A DNA stretch of 64,000 bases, from assembly GCF_040720935.1 (NCBI RefSeq), contig NZ_JBFDAE010000012.1:1-64000 (forward strand), given 5' to 3'. Numbering within the stretch: position 1 is the stretch's first letter; the number at the start of each line of letters is the position of its first letter. Below the pieces are notes generated by a model. The model did not search any database. It had not been told where the DNA came from and worked only from the letters and a program-made list of their open reading frames with translations. This DNA is from Jejuia sp040720935. GTDB taxonomy: Bacteria > Bacteroidota > Bacteroidia > Flavobacteriales > Flavobacteriaceae. Made by a program: the position numbers and the translations under genes. Below, one piece after another: positions 1 to 9,779 of the stretch.

Positions 1-2
1 CA

Positions 3-647
3 GAGTTTAAAAACGCCAATTTAAAAATAGGTAGAGATACATTATTCAACATACTTAGAAAACACAATATGCTGACACTTAGAAAGAAATACAGTTCAAG
101 AACCACTAACTCATTGCACAGGTTCTACAAGTATAAGAACATCATTAAAGATATTGAGGTTACTAGACCTAATCAAGTATGGGTTAGCGATATAACTTAC
201 ATAAGAACTATTAAAGGGTTTTGCTATTTGGCATTAATAACCGATATGTATAGCCGTAAAATTGTTGGTTATGACATCAGTAATAGTTTAGAATTAAAAG
301 GCTGTGAAAGAGCTTTAAACAAAGCTTTATATCAAGCTAAAGACACTACTGGGCTTATACATCATTCTGATAGAGGTATTCAGTATTGCAGTAATGTTTA
401 CACTCAAATTTTAAAGAGAAATAAGATCGGTATTAGTATGACAGAAGAAAACCATTGCTATGAAAATGCTATCGCAGAACGTGTAAACGGTATATTAAAA
501 GACGAGTTTTATCTCGACCAGACCTTTGATAGCCTACAACACGCAAAAAGAGCAACAAAAAATGCAATTAATCTATACAACGAAATAAGATTACATTTAT
601 CTTTAGACTATAAAACACCTAATATGGTATATTTAAAAACAGTGTAA
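3..647 (+). CDS. IS3-family transposase OrfB (5' end outside window)
   Basis: This is the C-terminal part of an IS3-family DDE transposase with an integrase (rve) core. The frame is open to the window edge, so the first ATG at 69 is internal. Counting from that Met, the first catalytic Asp is D41 in SDITYI. The second is in HHSDRG, and the Glu lies in NAIAERVNGILKDEF. The enzyme cuts and joins the ends of the element. OrfA and the left end of the element lie outside the window. The reading frame appears intact to its TAA stop. Confidence 0.93.
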   Translation, partial: EFKNANLKIGRDTLFNILRKHNMLTLRKKYSSRTTNSLHRFYKYKNIIKDIEVTRPNQVWVSDITYIRTIKGFCYLALITDMYSRKIVGYDISNSLELKGCERALNKALYQAKDTTGLIHHSDRGIQYCSNVYTQILKRNKIGISMTEENHCYENAIAERVNGILKDEFYLDQTFDSLQHAKRATKNAINLYNEIRLHLSLDYKTPNMVYLKTV

Positions 648-660
648 ATCAATTTTAACC

Positions 661-685
661 TGTAGCCATATTTCAGGACAAGACA
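661..685. repeat. Probable right terminal inverted repeat of the IS3 element
   Basis: The stretch begins TGTAGCCATATTTCAGG and ends in ACA, 13 nt after the transposase stop. The position and the TG...CA character fit an IS3-type end. The left end is not in the window, so neither the inverted repeat nor a target duplication can be confirmed. Confidence 0.4.
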
Positions 686-730
686 TTCTACAATTAATTT
701 TTTATTCAACAATAATGTAAGTAAATTTAG

Positions 731-871
731 GGTTTAATAGACTACTATGTTAAAATTGCTGAAAATGAAACCGAATTGGGTAAAAATAATCTTTACACTA
801 AAAGTGAGATGATTATTTTTGTCATAAAGGTTACATCTGACAATTTAAAAAAAATAAAAATGAACAGATGA
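731..871 (+). pseudogene. Possible 3' remnant of a gene truncated by the IS3 element
   Basis: A stop-free frame of 46 codons follows the IS end and has no plausible start of its own. It reads through DYYVKIAENETELGKNN and ends in TGA at 869-871. That stop overlaps the ATG of the downstream S41 protease by the ATGA arrangement typical of coupled genes. This suggests the tail of a former upstream operon partner whose 5' part was lost. No family can be assigned, and chance openness in AT-rich DNA is the alternative. Confidence 0.35.
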
Positions 872-2298
872 AAAAATTAAACGCCCTAGTATTAATTGCT
901 GCTGCCCTATTTTTAACAAGTTGCTTTGAAGACGGAGATGACAACACCATACAAAGAATTAGTATAAATGATTTTGTCTGGAAAGGTATGAACTATGGCT
1001 ATTTGTACAAAAGCGAAATACCCAATCTAGCAGATGATAGATTTGTCAATACAAGTGAATACTCAGAATACTTAGACGGATTTTCTTCTCCCGAAGCCTT
1101 ATTTGAAAGTTTAATATACCAAAGACAAACAGTTGACAGATTTAGCTGGATTGTAGATAACTATTTTGTGTTAGAACAAAATTTTGAAGGCACTTCAAAA
1201 ACAACCGGAATGGAACGCATTTTATTTCGTGCACCAAACAGTTCAAACCTTATAGGTGTTGTTCGGTTAGTTTTACCAAATACTGATGCAGATATCAAAG
1301 GTGTGAAAAGAGGCGATATTTTTTATGCCGTTAACGGAACTGAGATAACTGAAGCTAATGCTTTCAATTTATTAAATCAAGATGAATACACTATCAATCT
1401 TGGTGTTTTTAACGATAAAGGCACTCCAGAAACAACCGATGACAGTATAGATCCAACCGGCGAAAATATTACGCTCACAAAATTTGAATACACCGAAAAT
1501 CCAATTTTTATATCTGATATCTTAGAAGTGCAAGACGAAAAAGTAGGTTACTTGATGTATAACGGATTTATTGGAGATTCTGAAAATGCACTAAATCCCA
1601 TTTTTGGTCAATTTAAATCGAATAACATTCAGCATTTGGTTTTAGATTTACGCTACAACCCAGGAGGTTCTGTACCTACAACAACGGCTTTGGCCAGTAT
1701 GATTACGGGACAATTTACAGGTCAGGTTTTTGAAAAATTAATCTATAACGACAATTTGCAAAGCCAAAATACCGATTATGTTTTTGCCAACAACTTAAAT
1801 GGAGGTGCTCTTAACAGTCTTGGTTTAAATAAAATTTATGTGCTTACTTCACGAAGTTCCGCATCTGCAAGCGAAGGTATTATCAATGGTTTAAAGCCTT
1901 ATATAGATGTGGTACAAATTGGTACAAATACAAGAGGTAAAACCCAAGCTTCTAGAACATTTTATGATTCTCCAAATTTCACGCGACAAGGTGCAAACCC
2001 TGCACACACCTATGCCATGCAACCTCTTGTAGCTATAGGTCTTAATAAAAACAACGAAACAGTTCCCAGTACTGGTTTAGTGCCTTCCATAGGATTTGAA
2101 TATCAAGAAAGAGCTTTTAATCTTGGTGTTTTGGGTAACGAAAATGAACCCATGCTCGCTTTGGCTTTAGCAGATATCGCCAGTTCTACAACCAAAATGT
2201 CCAAAATAAAATCCGAATCTGGATTACAAAGGCAATTTGAATTAGTAGTGGATGAAAATGATTTTAACCCACGTGAAGGAGGAATGATCATCGATTAA
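868..2298 (+). CDS. S41-family carboxyl-terminal processing protease, lipoprotein
   Basis: A periplasmic or outer-membrane tail-specific serine protease. The N-terminus is a lipoprotein signal with lipobox LTSC (Cys19). A PDZ-like segment spans roughly residues 120-180 (GVKRGDIFYAVNG). The S41 core follows, with LDLRYNPGG near residue 263. Ser333 in SASASE and Lys358 in RGKTQ are 25 residues apart, exactly the Ser-Lys dyad spacing of Prc/Tsp. Bacteroidota carry many such lipoprotein S41 enzymes, and the substrate cannot be inferred. The next gene begins 5 nt downstream. Confidence 0.92.
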   Translation: MKKLNALVLIAAALFLTSCFEDGDDNTIQRISINDFVWKGMNYGYLYKSEIPNLADDRFVNTSEYSEYLDGFSSPEALFESLIYQRQTVDRFSWIVDNYFVLEQNFEGTSKTTGMERILFRAPNSSNLIGVVRLVLPNTDADIKGVKRGDIFYAVNGTEITEANAFNLLNQDEYTINLGVFNDKGTPETTDDSIDPTGENITLTKFEYTENPIFISDILEVQDEKVGYLMYNGFIGDSENALNPIFGQFKSNNIQHLVLDLRYNPGGSVPTTTALASMITGQFTGQVFEKLIYNDNLQSQNTDYVFANNLNGGALNSLGLNKIYVLTSRSSASASEGIINGLKPYIDVVQIGTNTRGKTQASRTFYDSPNFTRQGANPAHTYAMQPLVAIGLNKNNETVPSTGLVPSIGFEYQERAFNLGVLGNENEPMLALALADIASSTTKMSKIKSESGLQRQFELVVDENDFNPREGGMIID

Positions 2299-2303
2299 TC
2301 CTT

Positions 2304-3035
2304 ATGGCTTTGAAAAAACACAAAACCTATTTCAACTGGAGTTCTGGAAAAGATTCCGCTTTGGCGTTATATCATTTATTAAAAGATGAGCGTTTTTCGG
2401 TGGAAGAATTAATTACAACAATAAATAGTCATTACAACCGTGTGTCCATGCACGGATTAAGGAAGGAATTACTAATCGCTCAAACCGACGCCATAAATAT
2501 TCCTGCCAGTTTAATAGAGCTTCCAGAAATGCCAAGTATGGCAATTTATGAACAAAAAATGCTTGAAACGGTTTCAAGATTAAAAAACGATGGGTTTACG
2601 CATACTGCATTTGGCGATATTTTTTTGGAAGATTTAAGAGCTTATAGAGAAGAGCAACTTGCAAAACAAGATATAAAATTAGTATTCCCAATTTGGAAAA
2701 GAGATACCAAAGAATTGCTAAACGAGTTTTTGGATTTGGGATTTAAAACCATTATTGTTTGTGCAAACTCCAAATATTTCGGCGAAGACTTCGTGGGAAC
2801 CATAATAGATGAAAATTTCATAGATAACCTACCTGAAAGTGTTGACCCATGTGGCGAAAACGGAGAATTTCACACCTTTTGTTTTGATGGTCCTCTTTTT
2901 AAAAACCCCATCAAATTTTCAATTGGGGAAAAAGTATATCGGGAATATGATGCCCCGAAAACAGATGATGATGCTGTTTGTAAAAATGATGCTGAAAAGT
3001 ATGGTGTTTGGTATTGCGATTTAGTTCCTGAATAA
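2304..3035 (+). CDS. Dph6-related ATP-pyrophosphatase (diphthine--ammonia ligase family)
   Basis: A PP-loop ATPase of the DUF71/COG2102 family. The N-terminal motif SSGKDS at residues 13-18 is the adenylation P-loop, and HGLRKELLIAQ follows near residue 50. The eukaryotic relative amidates diphthine on EF2. Bacteria lack diphthamide, so the bacterial substrate is not known. The length of 243 residues is usual for the family. It sits 5 nt after the S41 gene and is probably co-transcribed with it. Confidence 0.85.
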   Translation: MALKKHKTYFNWSSGKDSALALYHLLKDERFSVEELITTINSHYNRVSMHGLRKELLIAQTDAINIPASLIELPEMPSMAIYEQKMLETVSRLKNDGFTHTAFGDIFLEDLRAYREEQLAKQDIKLVFPIWKRDTKELLNEFLDLGFKTIIVCANSKYFGEDFVGTIIDENFIDNLPESVDPCGENGEFHTFCFDGPLFKNPIKFSIGEKVYREYDAPKTDDDAVCKNDAEKYGVWYCDLVPE

Positions 3036-3327
3036 AAAAAGACCTGTCAGCCCCGAAACTTCGGGATTAAAAACATACGTGTTCTGAAGTTAATAATTTG
3101 CGATAAGCTGTTCCCCTCCGCGGAGGGGACTAGTGGTGGGTTTTATATCTTCCACCTCTTAAGCTAACTATTTTTATTAATTTACCCACACATAACCGCT
3201 CCAAAGGAGGGGAATTAAAATGCGGTTTGGTTTTAAATAAATAAAGACCTCAGGTTAGATACTGAAACAAGTTCAGCACAGGAAACCTGACAGGTCTGAA
3301 ACATAAATCATTAAGGCTTCTCTCTCA
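3036..3327. repeat. Intergenic gap with short palindromes (CCCCTCC/GGAGGGG, GACCT/AGGTC)
   Basis: No gene is visible here. The gap between convergent genes holds a CCCGAAACTTCGGG hairpin at 3052-3065. It also has a CCCCTCCGCGGAGGGG palindrome near 3114-3129, a partial GGAGGGG copy near 3205, and a broad inverted pair running from GACCTCAGG near 3247 to CCTGACAGGTC near 3287. Related motifs recur at 6921, 58.67 kb and 62.15 kb. Some of these hairpins may act as terminators for the two converging genes. Confidence 0.5.
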
Positions 3328-5280
3328 CTAAAAATCTATTTTTAAGCCCAACCTATAATTTCTTCCTAATGTTGAAAACCCAAAAAGTTCTTGATAATCT
3401 TCATTAAAAATATTACTAATACTGCCATATACTTTTAATCTATTTTTAATAATTGAGTGATTCATATTAAAATTTACCAAACTATAACTGTCTAGAATTA
3501 AATTCTCTGTAAAATCTGCATTAAAAGCTGTAGATGTTCGCGCTCCATTATATTGATAATGTAACGATGCATAAGTTACCTTTCCAATAGCGTAACCTAA
3601 ACTTACATTCGCTTTATGCTTAGGCGCTCTAAAAATAACACCGTCTTTTCGTTCTGTAAAGGTGTAATTTGCATCAAAATCCAGCCCTTTAATGGGCTTA
3701 TAATTTAACTCCACCTCTATTCCATTTACTTTAAATTCATTTGAATCATTTTGATATTCAGCTTCAAATGTTGTAAAATCCAGGGTTACAAACTCAATAA
3801 CATTTTCTTGGTCTCTATTAAAATAGACCGTACTTAAACTAAGCTTTTTTCCAAAATTAAATACAAGACCTGCTTCAATAGTTATATCTTCTTGCGGTTG
3901 TAAATTTACATTCCCATAATCTGGTGAAAACAATTGAAATAAAGATGGTGTAATATACGATGTGCTATAAGATGATATAATTTTCAAACTTTTAGCATCA
4001 TTAAATTTAAATACATACGAGGGGTTTATATTATATACTAAATTGCTACCATATTCGCTATGGTTATTTAAACGCAATCCAGCATTAACGTTAAGTCCAA
4101 AATCGGACAAATAGGTGACATTAACATAGGGGTCTAAAATATTATCCGTCGCTATTTCCGAGGTTATTGCCGGTTCAAATTCTGTTGCGCCAAAGGGCAC
4201 GGTAAATGTATCAATTTCATTATCTACGTAGTTTAAACCAACTATAGTATATAACTGGTCATTAAATTTATATTTATTAAATACATCTAAAACATAAGAT
4301 TTCCCTTCGGAAATTGAACCTGTAAAAAACTCAAATTCAAATTCTCTATCTATATTATTTACCGCAGCATTAAGATGAACACTTCCTTTTTCGTATTTAA
4401 AATTTGATCCAAAGCCTAAACGATATTGCTTATTACTAGAGGAATTATTTTGGTCAACAAAACTAAACCCGTCATCGAACTCGGTATCATATTCATCAAA
4501 ATTCCCGAAAAACACCACATCAAACGCAGTTGAAAATTTATAGCCTAATTTAATATTTCCCGCTATTTTGGAAAATCTATCACTTTCATTTTTAACATCA
4601 CTCCCCGGTGTTTTTGATGCGGACAACCCATCGGTGTTTTGACTGCTAAAACTTGCTAAATAATTAAATTTACCTAAAGTACCATTAAAACCTACGTTAT
4701 TAGTAAAATCGGCTACATCTATTCTTGAATCGTCCTGGGAATTATTGGTGGCTAAATAAGTAGCAAAAGTTGCTTTTAATCTATCTTTAGAGGCTTTCTT
4801 TAAGGTAATATTTATAATAGCCGTAGATGCCCTGTTACCATATAAAGCACTCGATGCGCCTTTTAAAATTTCTATGGATGCTATCTGGTCCAGAGATAAT
4901 AGCTGTAAATCATAATTGTTTTCAATTTGAGATGGATCACTTACTGCAATGCCATCAATCAACACAAGAACCTGTCTGTTTTGACCTCCCCTAAAAAAAG
5001 TGCTTAAATTTTGCCCAGCATTACTCTGGCTACCATTTATAGTTATTCCCGATTTGGAATTAATAATTTGAGCCACGGTACGCCCTTGATTTCTCTCCAA
5101 TTCTTCCGCAGAAATTTTAATAACCGTTTTACCTGAATTTTCACGTTTTAATTCGAATCGTGAATCTGAAATTACAACTTCATCAAGTTGCTCTACTTTT
5201 GTTGAATCTGCTTTTTGTTGTGCAAAACCAACCAATGAGAATCCTAAACATAGGATGCCCAAAACATTTGTTTTTTTCAT
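3328..5280 (-). CDS. btuB: TonB-dependent receptor, probable cobalamin receptor (BtuB-like)
   Basis: An outer-membrane TonB-dependent transporter with a signal peptide ending near residue 21 (GFAQQ). A TonB-box-like DEVVISDSR lies around residue 33. The plug domain at about 45-165 includes SSALYGNRAS, and the rest is a 22-strand-type barrel ending in a C-terminal Phe (LGLKIDF), as outer-membrane proteins do. At 650 residues it is compact, like BtuB. The assignment to vitamin B12 rests mainly on the cobalamin riboswitch directly upstream and on the divergent BtuFCD-like transporter. The family alone would not give the substrate. Confidence 0.85.
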   Translation of the reverse strand: MKKTNVLGILCLGFSLVGFAQQKADSTKVEQLDEVVISDSRFELKRENSGKTVIKISAEELERNQGRTVAQIINSKSGITINGSQSNAGQNLSTFFRGGQNRQVLVLIDGIAVSDPSQIENNYDLQLLSLDQIASIEILKGASSALYGNRASTAIINITLKKASKDRLKATFATYLATNNSQDDSRIDVADFTNNVGFNGTLGKFNYLASFSSQNTDGLSASKTPGSDVKNESDRFSKIAGNIKLGYKFSTAFDVVFFGNFDEYDTEFDDGFSFVDQNNSSSNKQYRLGFGSNFKYEKGSVHLNAAVNNIDREFEFEFFTGSISEGKSYVLDVFNKYKFNDQLYTIVGLNYVDNEIDTFTVPFGATEFEPAITSEIATDNILDPYVNVTYLSDFGLNVNAGLRLNNHSEYGSNLVYNINPSYVFKFNDAKSLKIISSYSTSYITPSLFQLFSPDYGNVNLQPQEDITIEAGLVFNFGKKLSLSTVYFNRDQENVIEFVTLDFTTFEAEYQNDSNEFKVNGIEVELNYKPIKGLDFDANYTFTERKDGVIFRAPKHKANVSLGYAIGKVTYASLHYQYNGARTSTAFNADFTENLILDSYSLVNFNMNHSIIKNRLKVYGSISNIFNEDYQELFGFSTLGRNYRLGLKIDF

Positions 5281-5359
5281 TTTAATGAATAATTACTCGA
5301 GAATCGCATGGATTATCATACGCAAACTTTTATCCCGAAAGTTTAACTTATTTGTTTTG

Positions 5360-5525
5360 AAAATGGCAGGTCTCCTGACTTGTTTTTTGCTATTACACCT
5401 TCCCAGCATAAAGCCAGTGGTATTGAAGTTAATAACATCCTCTTTTAGAGGTGCTGAAATAAATCCAGCATAAACTTACAGTTGCGGGAACAGCTCAAGA
5501 ATGAAGCCTAACAAAACTCGATTTT
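5360..5525 (-). promoter_or_regulatory. Cobalamin riboswitch upstream of btuB
   Basis: Read on the minus strand, the conserved elements appear in the expected order. They are CCGCAACTGTAA (complement of about 5476-5488), the B12-box core CCACTGGC (complement of 5413-5420), CTGGGAAGG, and the 3' element GTCAGGAGACCTGCC (complement of 5365-5379). About 80 nt separate it from the receptor ATG. Binding of adenosylcobalamin or another cobalamin is expected to repress the receptor. Exact ends are estimated from the motifs. Confidence 0.9.
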
Positions 5526-5763
5526 TTGATTTTTGAATTCTTAACTCGTTAATCATCACTCGTTAATCGTTAATCTTTTCACTTGATTCCCTTTTAATCG
5601 ACGCAGTCGTCTCGAACTTGTTTCGGGACCTCTTTTGAGATTCTTCCACTCGTTCTTAGTGACAACGTCAAACCAAAATTCGCTGCAAAAGTAAACATTC
5701 TGTTTAATGTTTCATTAAAAACGTTAAATAATATTACTTTTGAAACAGATTAAAAATTGAATT

Positions 5764-6909
5764 TTGAAAAAACTCATTATCCTATTAATTTCAGTACTTT
5801 TTGTTTCATGTAAAAATGATAAAGAGGCAAAACAAACACATATTTCCTTAGAAGCTGAAACAAGTATCTTAAAATATGCCAAAGGGTTTTCTATAACTAA
5901 ATATAAAAATTATAGCATAATTGAAATAACCCAACCTTGGCCCAATGCTGAAAAGAGTTATAAATATGTAATAGTTCCAAAAGAAAATGCAGCGAAAACG
6001 TCTTTTATGAAAAATGAATTTGATGGCATTATTATAACTCCAATAAAAAAAATAGTTGTCACCTCAACAACCCATATTCCAGCTTTAGAATTATTAAATG
6101 TAGAACGAACATTGGTTGGGTTTCCCGGAACAGATTATATTTCTTCGGAAAGGATAAGACATCGCATAGAAAATGGAAATATCAGGGAACTTGGTAAAAA
6201 TGAAAGCTTAAATACAGAAGTGCTTTTAGAATTAAATCCAGATGTGGTTGTAGGTTTTGGAATTGATGGCGGAAACCGCTCATTAGAGACCATTAAAAAC
6301 TCTGGAATCCCCGTAATCTTTAATGGCGATTGGGTGGAGAGTTCTCCCCTAGCAAAAGCCGAATGGATAAAATTTTTCGGGGTTTTATATCACAAAGAAA
6401 AAGAATCAGATTCCATTTTTAATCGCATTGAAAAAAATTATTTAGAAGTGAAACAACTAGCCCAAAACACAACAACTAAACCACCTGTTTTGAGTGGCGC
6501 CATGCACAATGATATTTGGTATTTACCAAATGGAACAAGTACTGAAGCACAACTCTTAAAAGATGCCAACGTCAATTATCTATGGAGCGATACAAAAGGT
6601 TCTGGGAGTTTGAAATTGAATTTTGAATCGGTTTTTGTAAAAGCGAAAGAAGCCGATATTTGGTTAAGCCCATCGAATTATACCAGTTTGGAAGCTTTAA
6701 AAAATGGCAATGAAAATCACGCGATGTTTAAAGCGTTTCAAAATAAAAACATTTATACATTTACAAATACAACTGGCAAAACTGGAGGTGTTCTGTATTA
6801 CGAATTAGGCATGACAAGACCCGATTTGGTTTTGAAAGACATTACAAAAATTTGTCATCCAGAACTATTGGAAGATTACGAACTATATTTTTTTAAAAAA
6901 TTAAAATAA
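5764..6909 (+). CDS. btuF: ABC transporter substrate-binding lipoprotein, BtuF/FecB type
   Basis: A periplasmic binding protein of the class III (BtuF/FhuD/FecB) fold. It starts with TTG and has a lipoprotein signal whose lipobox is FVSC (Cys16). The core begins around residue 100 with the typical phrases IIITPIKKIVVTSTTH and LLELNPDVVVGFG. It should capture cobalamin released by the receptor and hand it to the permease encoded 67 nt downstream. The B12 specificity is inferred from the riboswitch-controlled receptor transcribed divergently; siderophore-binding relatives look alike. Confidence 0.8.
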   Translation: MKKLIILLISVLFVSCKNDKEAKQTHISLEAETSILKYAKGFSITKYKNYSIIEITQPWPNAEKSYKYVIVPKENAAKTSFMKNEFDGIIITPIKKIVVTSTTHIPALELLNVERTLVGFPGTDYISSERIRHRIENGNIRELGKNESLNTEVLLELNPDVVVGFGIDGGNRSLETIKNSGIPVIFNGDWVESSPLAKAEWIKFFGVLYHKEKESDSIFNRIEKNYLEVKQLAQNTTTKPPVLSGAMHNDIWYLPNGTSTEAQLLKDANVNYLWSDTKGSGSLKLNFESVFVKAKEADIWLSPSNYTSLEALKNGNENHAMFKAFQNKNIYTFTNTTGKTGGVLYYELGMTRPDLVLKDITKICHPELLEDYELYFFKKLK

Positions 6910-6920
6910 TTGAAAATACA

Positions 6921-6951
6921 GACCCTTCAGGTTTTAAAAACCTGAAGGGTC
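6921..6951. repeat. Perfect 14-bp inverted repeat between btuF and btuC
   Basis: The arms GACCCTTCAGGTTT (6921-6934) and its complement (6938-6951) surround a 3-nt loop. The hairpin is strong but has no U-tract. It lies inside what should be one operon, so it may protect the btuF mRNA end or be a mobile REP-like palindrome. The GACCT...AGGTC pair at 3.25-3.3 kb looks related. Confidence 0.7.
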
Positions 6952-6976
6952 TTAACAAAGTCACAGAATCATTGCA

Positions 6977-8002
6977 ATGGCAAAAAACTATACATATTCA
7001 TTTCTTGCACTCATCATCATTTTGATACTGTGTTTTCTAGTGAATATAAGTTTGGGATCAGTATCCATTCCATTAAAAGACATCTTTAACGGACTTCTTG
7101 GATATCCCACAGCACAAGAACCTTGGCAACACATTATTCAAAATTACAGATTACCAAAGGCCTTAACTGCACTAATTGTGGGTTCTGGACTGGGTATTTC
7201 AGGTCTGTTAATGCAAACCTTATTTAGAAACCCCTTAGCTGGCCCATTTGTTTTAGGTATCAGTTCTGGCGCAAGTTTGGGTGTTGCTTTAGTTATCCTT
7301 GGTTCTGGAATTTTTGGAGGTGCTTTGGCTTCGGTTTTTATATCAAAATGGGGCGTTGTTATTGCAGCAAGTTTGGGCAGTTTTTTGGTTTTACTGGCAG
7401 TTCTTATGGTCTCTTTAAAAGTACGGGACACCATGGCTATTCTTATCATTGGGCTTATGTTTGCTAGTATCACAGCGGCCATTGTTAGCGTACTCTCCTA
7501 TTTTGGTTCTGCAGAACAATTGCAACACTACATTTTTTGGGGCTTTGGAAGTTTAGGGAATTTAACTTGGGAAGATCTCGGTATTTTATTCTCAATTTAT
7601 GGTTTAGGAATAATTCTCGGAATTGCCGCCATCAAATCTTTAAACACATTGCTTTTAGGAGAAAATTATGCCAAAAGTTTAGGATTAAATATTAAGCAAA
7701 GTCGTCTCACAATAATTATAGCAACGAGTTTACTTGCTGGAACAATTACGGCATTTACGGGCCCTATTGCGTTTATTGGTTTGGCCATTCCGCATTTAAC
7801 CCGACAGGTTTTCAATACTTCAAATCATAAAATATTATTGCCTGCGGTATTTTTATTTGGAGCTATTGTCATGCTTATTTGTGATAGTATTGCGCAGTTA
7901 CCAAATAGTGATTTAACTTTGCCCATTAATGCGATTACATCTTTAGTTGGTGCACCTGTTGTGATTTGGTTATTGGTTAGAAAACGGAAAATGGTGTTTT
8001 AA
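6977..8002 (+). CDS. btuC: FecCD/BtuC-type ABC transporter permease
   Basis: An inner-membrane permease of the FecCD family. It is 341 residues long with nine to ten hydrophobic helices. Family signatures include YRLPKALTALIVGSGLGISG near residue 57, the run TLFRNPLAGPFVLGISSGAS, and GPIAFIGLAIPHL near residue 262, next to the ATPase coupling helix. It forms the translocation channel fed by the preceding binding protein and driven by the ATPase encoded 145 nt downstream. Ligand specificity for cobalamin is contextual. Confidence 0.88.
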   Translation: MAKNYTYSFLALIIILILCFLVNISLGSVSIPLKDIFNGLLGYPTAQEPWQHIIQNYRLPKALTALIVGSGLGISGLLMQTLFRNPLAGPFVLGISSGASLGVALVILGSGIFGGALASVFISKWGVVIAASLGSFLVLLAVLMVSLKVRDTMAILIIGLMFASITAAIVSVLSYFGSAEQLQHYIFWGFGSLGNLTWEDLGILFSIYGLGIILGIAAIKSLNTLLLGENYAKSLGLNIKQSRLTIIIATSLLAGTITAFTGPIAFIGLAIPHLTRQVFNTSNHKILLPAVFLFGAIVMLICDSIAQLPNSDLTLPINAITSLVGAPVVIWLLVRKRKMVF

Positions 8003-8053
8003 ATAATGACAGAAGACCGATGACCGATGACGGATGCAGAGACAGAAAATAGA

Positions 8054-8135
<82 letters not shown>

Positions 8136-8147
8136 ATTCGTGAATTA

Positions 8148-8942
8148 GTGGAAAACAAACACCAACATATCATTTTAAGGACCAAAAATCTATCCATTGG
8201 GTATGCTTCAAAAAAAGCAAAAACGATTGTAGCTTCAAATATTAATATTGAACTAAAAAAAGGAACGCTTGTTGGATTAATTGGTGCAAACGGTATAGGT
8301 AAGTCCACACTTTTAAGAACCCTTACTAATGTTCAAAACCCTTTAAGCGGACAAGTTTTTATCAATGATACCGACTTATTAAAATATGCGCCACTTGATT
8401 TGGCGAAAGCCATGAGCTTGGTGTTAACAGAACCTTTAGCTTCAAAAAATTTATCTGTTTTAGAACTCGTTGCTTTAGGAAGACAGCCTTACACAAATTG
8501 GGTTGGAAACCTTTCAAAAGAAGATATTCGAAAAGTGAATGACGCTTTAGATCAAACTAACATTGCCAACTTAAAACATAAAAAGTGTTTCGAGTTAAGT
8601 GACGGTCAACTTCAAAAAGTTATGATTGCTCGTGCCCTAGCTCAAGATACCGATTTAATTATTCTAGATGAACCTACTACGCATTTAGATATGTATCATA
8701 AAGCGTACATTTTAAAATTACTTCAGAGGCTGGCTAAGGAAACAAATAAGACCATTTTGTTTTCATCTCATGAAATAGATTTGGCGATTCAGTTATGTGA
8801 TAATTTAATTGTGATGACTGATACTGAAGTAGTTTCAGATGCACCATGCAATTTAATTACTAAAGGTACTTTTGAAACTTTATTCCCAAAGGATTTAATT
8901 GCTTTTGATGAAAAAACGGGAAGTTTTCGAGTGAAGAAATAA
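8148..8942 (+). CDS. btuD: ABC transporter ATP-binding protein, BtuD/FepC type
   Basis: The ATPase of the cobalamin importer. Walker A is GANGIGKST at residues 46-54, the ABC signature is LSDGQ at about 150 and Walker B is LIILDEP at about 170. The H-loop is in FSSHE. The GTG start at 8148 is needed to include the first beta strand; no ATG precedes the Walker A. The gene order is binding protein, permease, ATPase. A short C-terminal tail follows the ABC domain. Confidence 0.88.
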   Translation: MENKHQHIILRTKNLSIGYASKKAKTIVASNINIELKKGTLVGLIGANGIGKSTLLRTLTNVQNPLSGQVFINDTDLLKYAPLDLAKAMSLVLTEPLASKNLSVLELVALGRQPYTNWVGNLSKEDIRKVNDALDQTNIANLKHKKCFELSDGQLQKVMIARALAQDTDLIILDEPTTHLDMYHKAYILKLLQRLAKETNKTILFSSHEIDLAIQLCDNLIVMTDTEVVSDAPCNLITKGTFETLFPKDLIAFDEKTGSFRVKK

Positions 8943-8949
8943 TAGTTTA

Positions 8950-9618
8950 CTATATTTCTAAACCTTCAACCAAAAATTCTTTTGGCAAAAAATACTCACT
9001 AAATTTTTGTTGAAAATGACAAAACCAAATTACCTTGAAAAGTTGTTTACAAACTATCCTTTTAGGTTCTCGATTTGGATAAAATAAATCCTTTTGTTCT
9101 TCATTTCTAATTCCTGAAACAATAAAATCTGGTGTTTGAAAAGATGTACCGCTAATTTTTTCATTATTTAAAGCATAAGATTTTCTATGTTCTAATTTCT
9201 TTGTTTTGAATTGAACCTGTTTTCCATATTCATAATTTAAAACAGGTATATAACTAGAAACTTCAGTTATTAGGTCTATACTATCTTTAGGCTTTTCAGT
9301 TTTTTCTTTTTTAAAATATTTTAATTCTTTATATGATTGAAGGAATGAATGATATATTGTTTTTTCAACAAATTCACTTTTGTTAGCATTAAAATATACA
9401 CAAGAGTATTTTACTAAATCAGCAATTCTTGAGCCTTCAATTTTATCATCAAATTGAGTTTTGGTTTCTTTATTCTCAAAAACAACTTCTTTTATCAACA
9501 TTAACGGAGGTACTTGGGCTGAAAATTCACTTATTTTCTGAGGGGTTTTATTTTTCCCTACCCTAAAAAGCGGATGTGATTTTAGAGTAACTATATCACC
9601 AATATTAAAAATATCCAT
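8950..9618 (-). CDS. Hypothetical protein
   Basis: The 222-residue product was not recognised. The N-terminus, MDIFNIGDIVTLKSHPLF, resembles the short SH3-like start of YodC-type proteins, but the rest has no familiar motif. It is lysine-rich, with no signal peptide or membrane segment, so it should be cytosolic. It converges on btuD with an 8-nt gap and is divergent from the reverse transcriptase across about 470 nt. A link to the reverse transcriptase is possible but not shown. Confidence 0.6.
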   Translation of the reverse strand: MDIFNIGDIVTLKSHPLFRVGKNKTPQKISEFSAQVPPLMLIKEVVFENKETKTQFDDKIEGSRIADLVKYSCVYFNANKSEFVEKTIYHSFLQSYKELKYFKKEKTEKPKDSIDLITEVSSYIPVLNYEYGKQVQFKTKKLEHRKSYALNNEKISGTSFQTPDFIVSGIRNEEQKDLFYPNREPKRIVCKQLFKVIWFCHFQQKFSEYFLPKEFLVEGLEI

Positions 9619-9779
9619 TTTTATAAATTAAATTCCGCATAAAAGTAAGAGAAAAATACTATTTTCACATCAAAGTAAGGGAGTTCTTTAGTTAAAAGGA
9701 ATAAAACATTTGTTGAACTATTGTATTGATTTTTAATCAATCACTTAATCCAACCTTTTTTTAAAAGGGATAATAAATA

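Noticed and set aside
5255..5473. 72-codon plus-strand open frame over the btuB leader
   Set aside because: It lies across the cobalamin riboswitch on the opposite strand and has no protein-like features.
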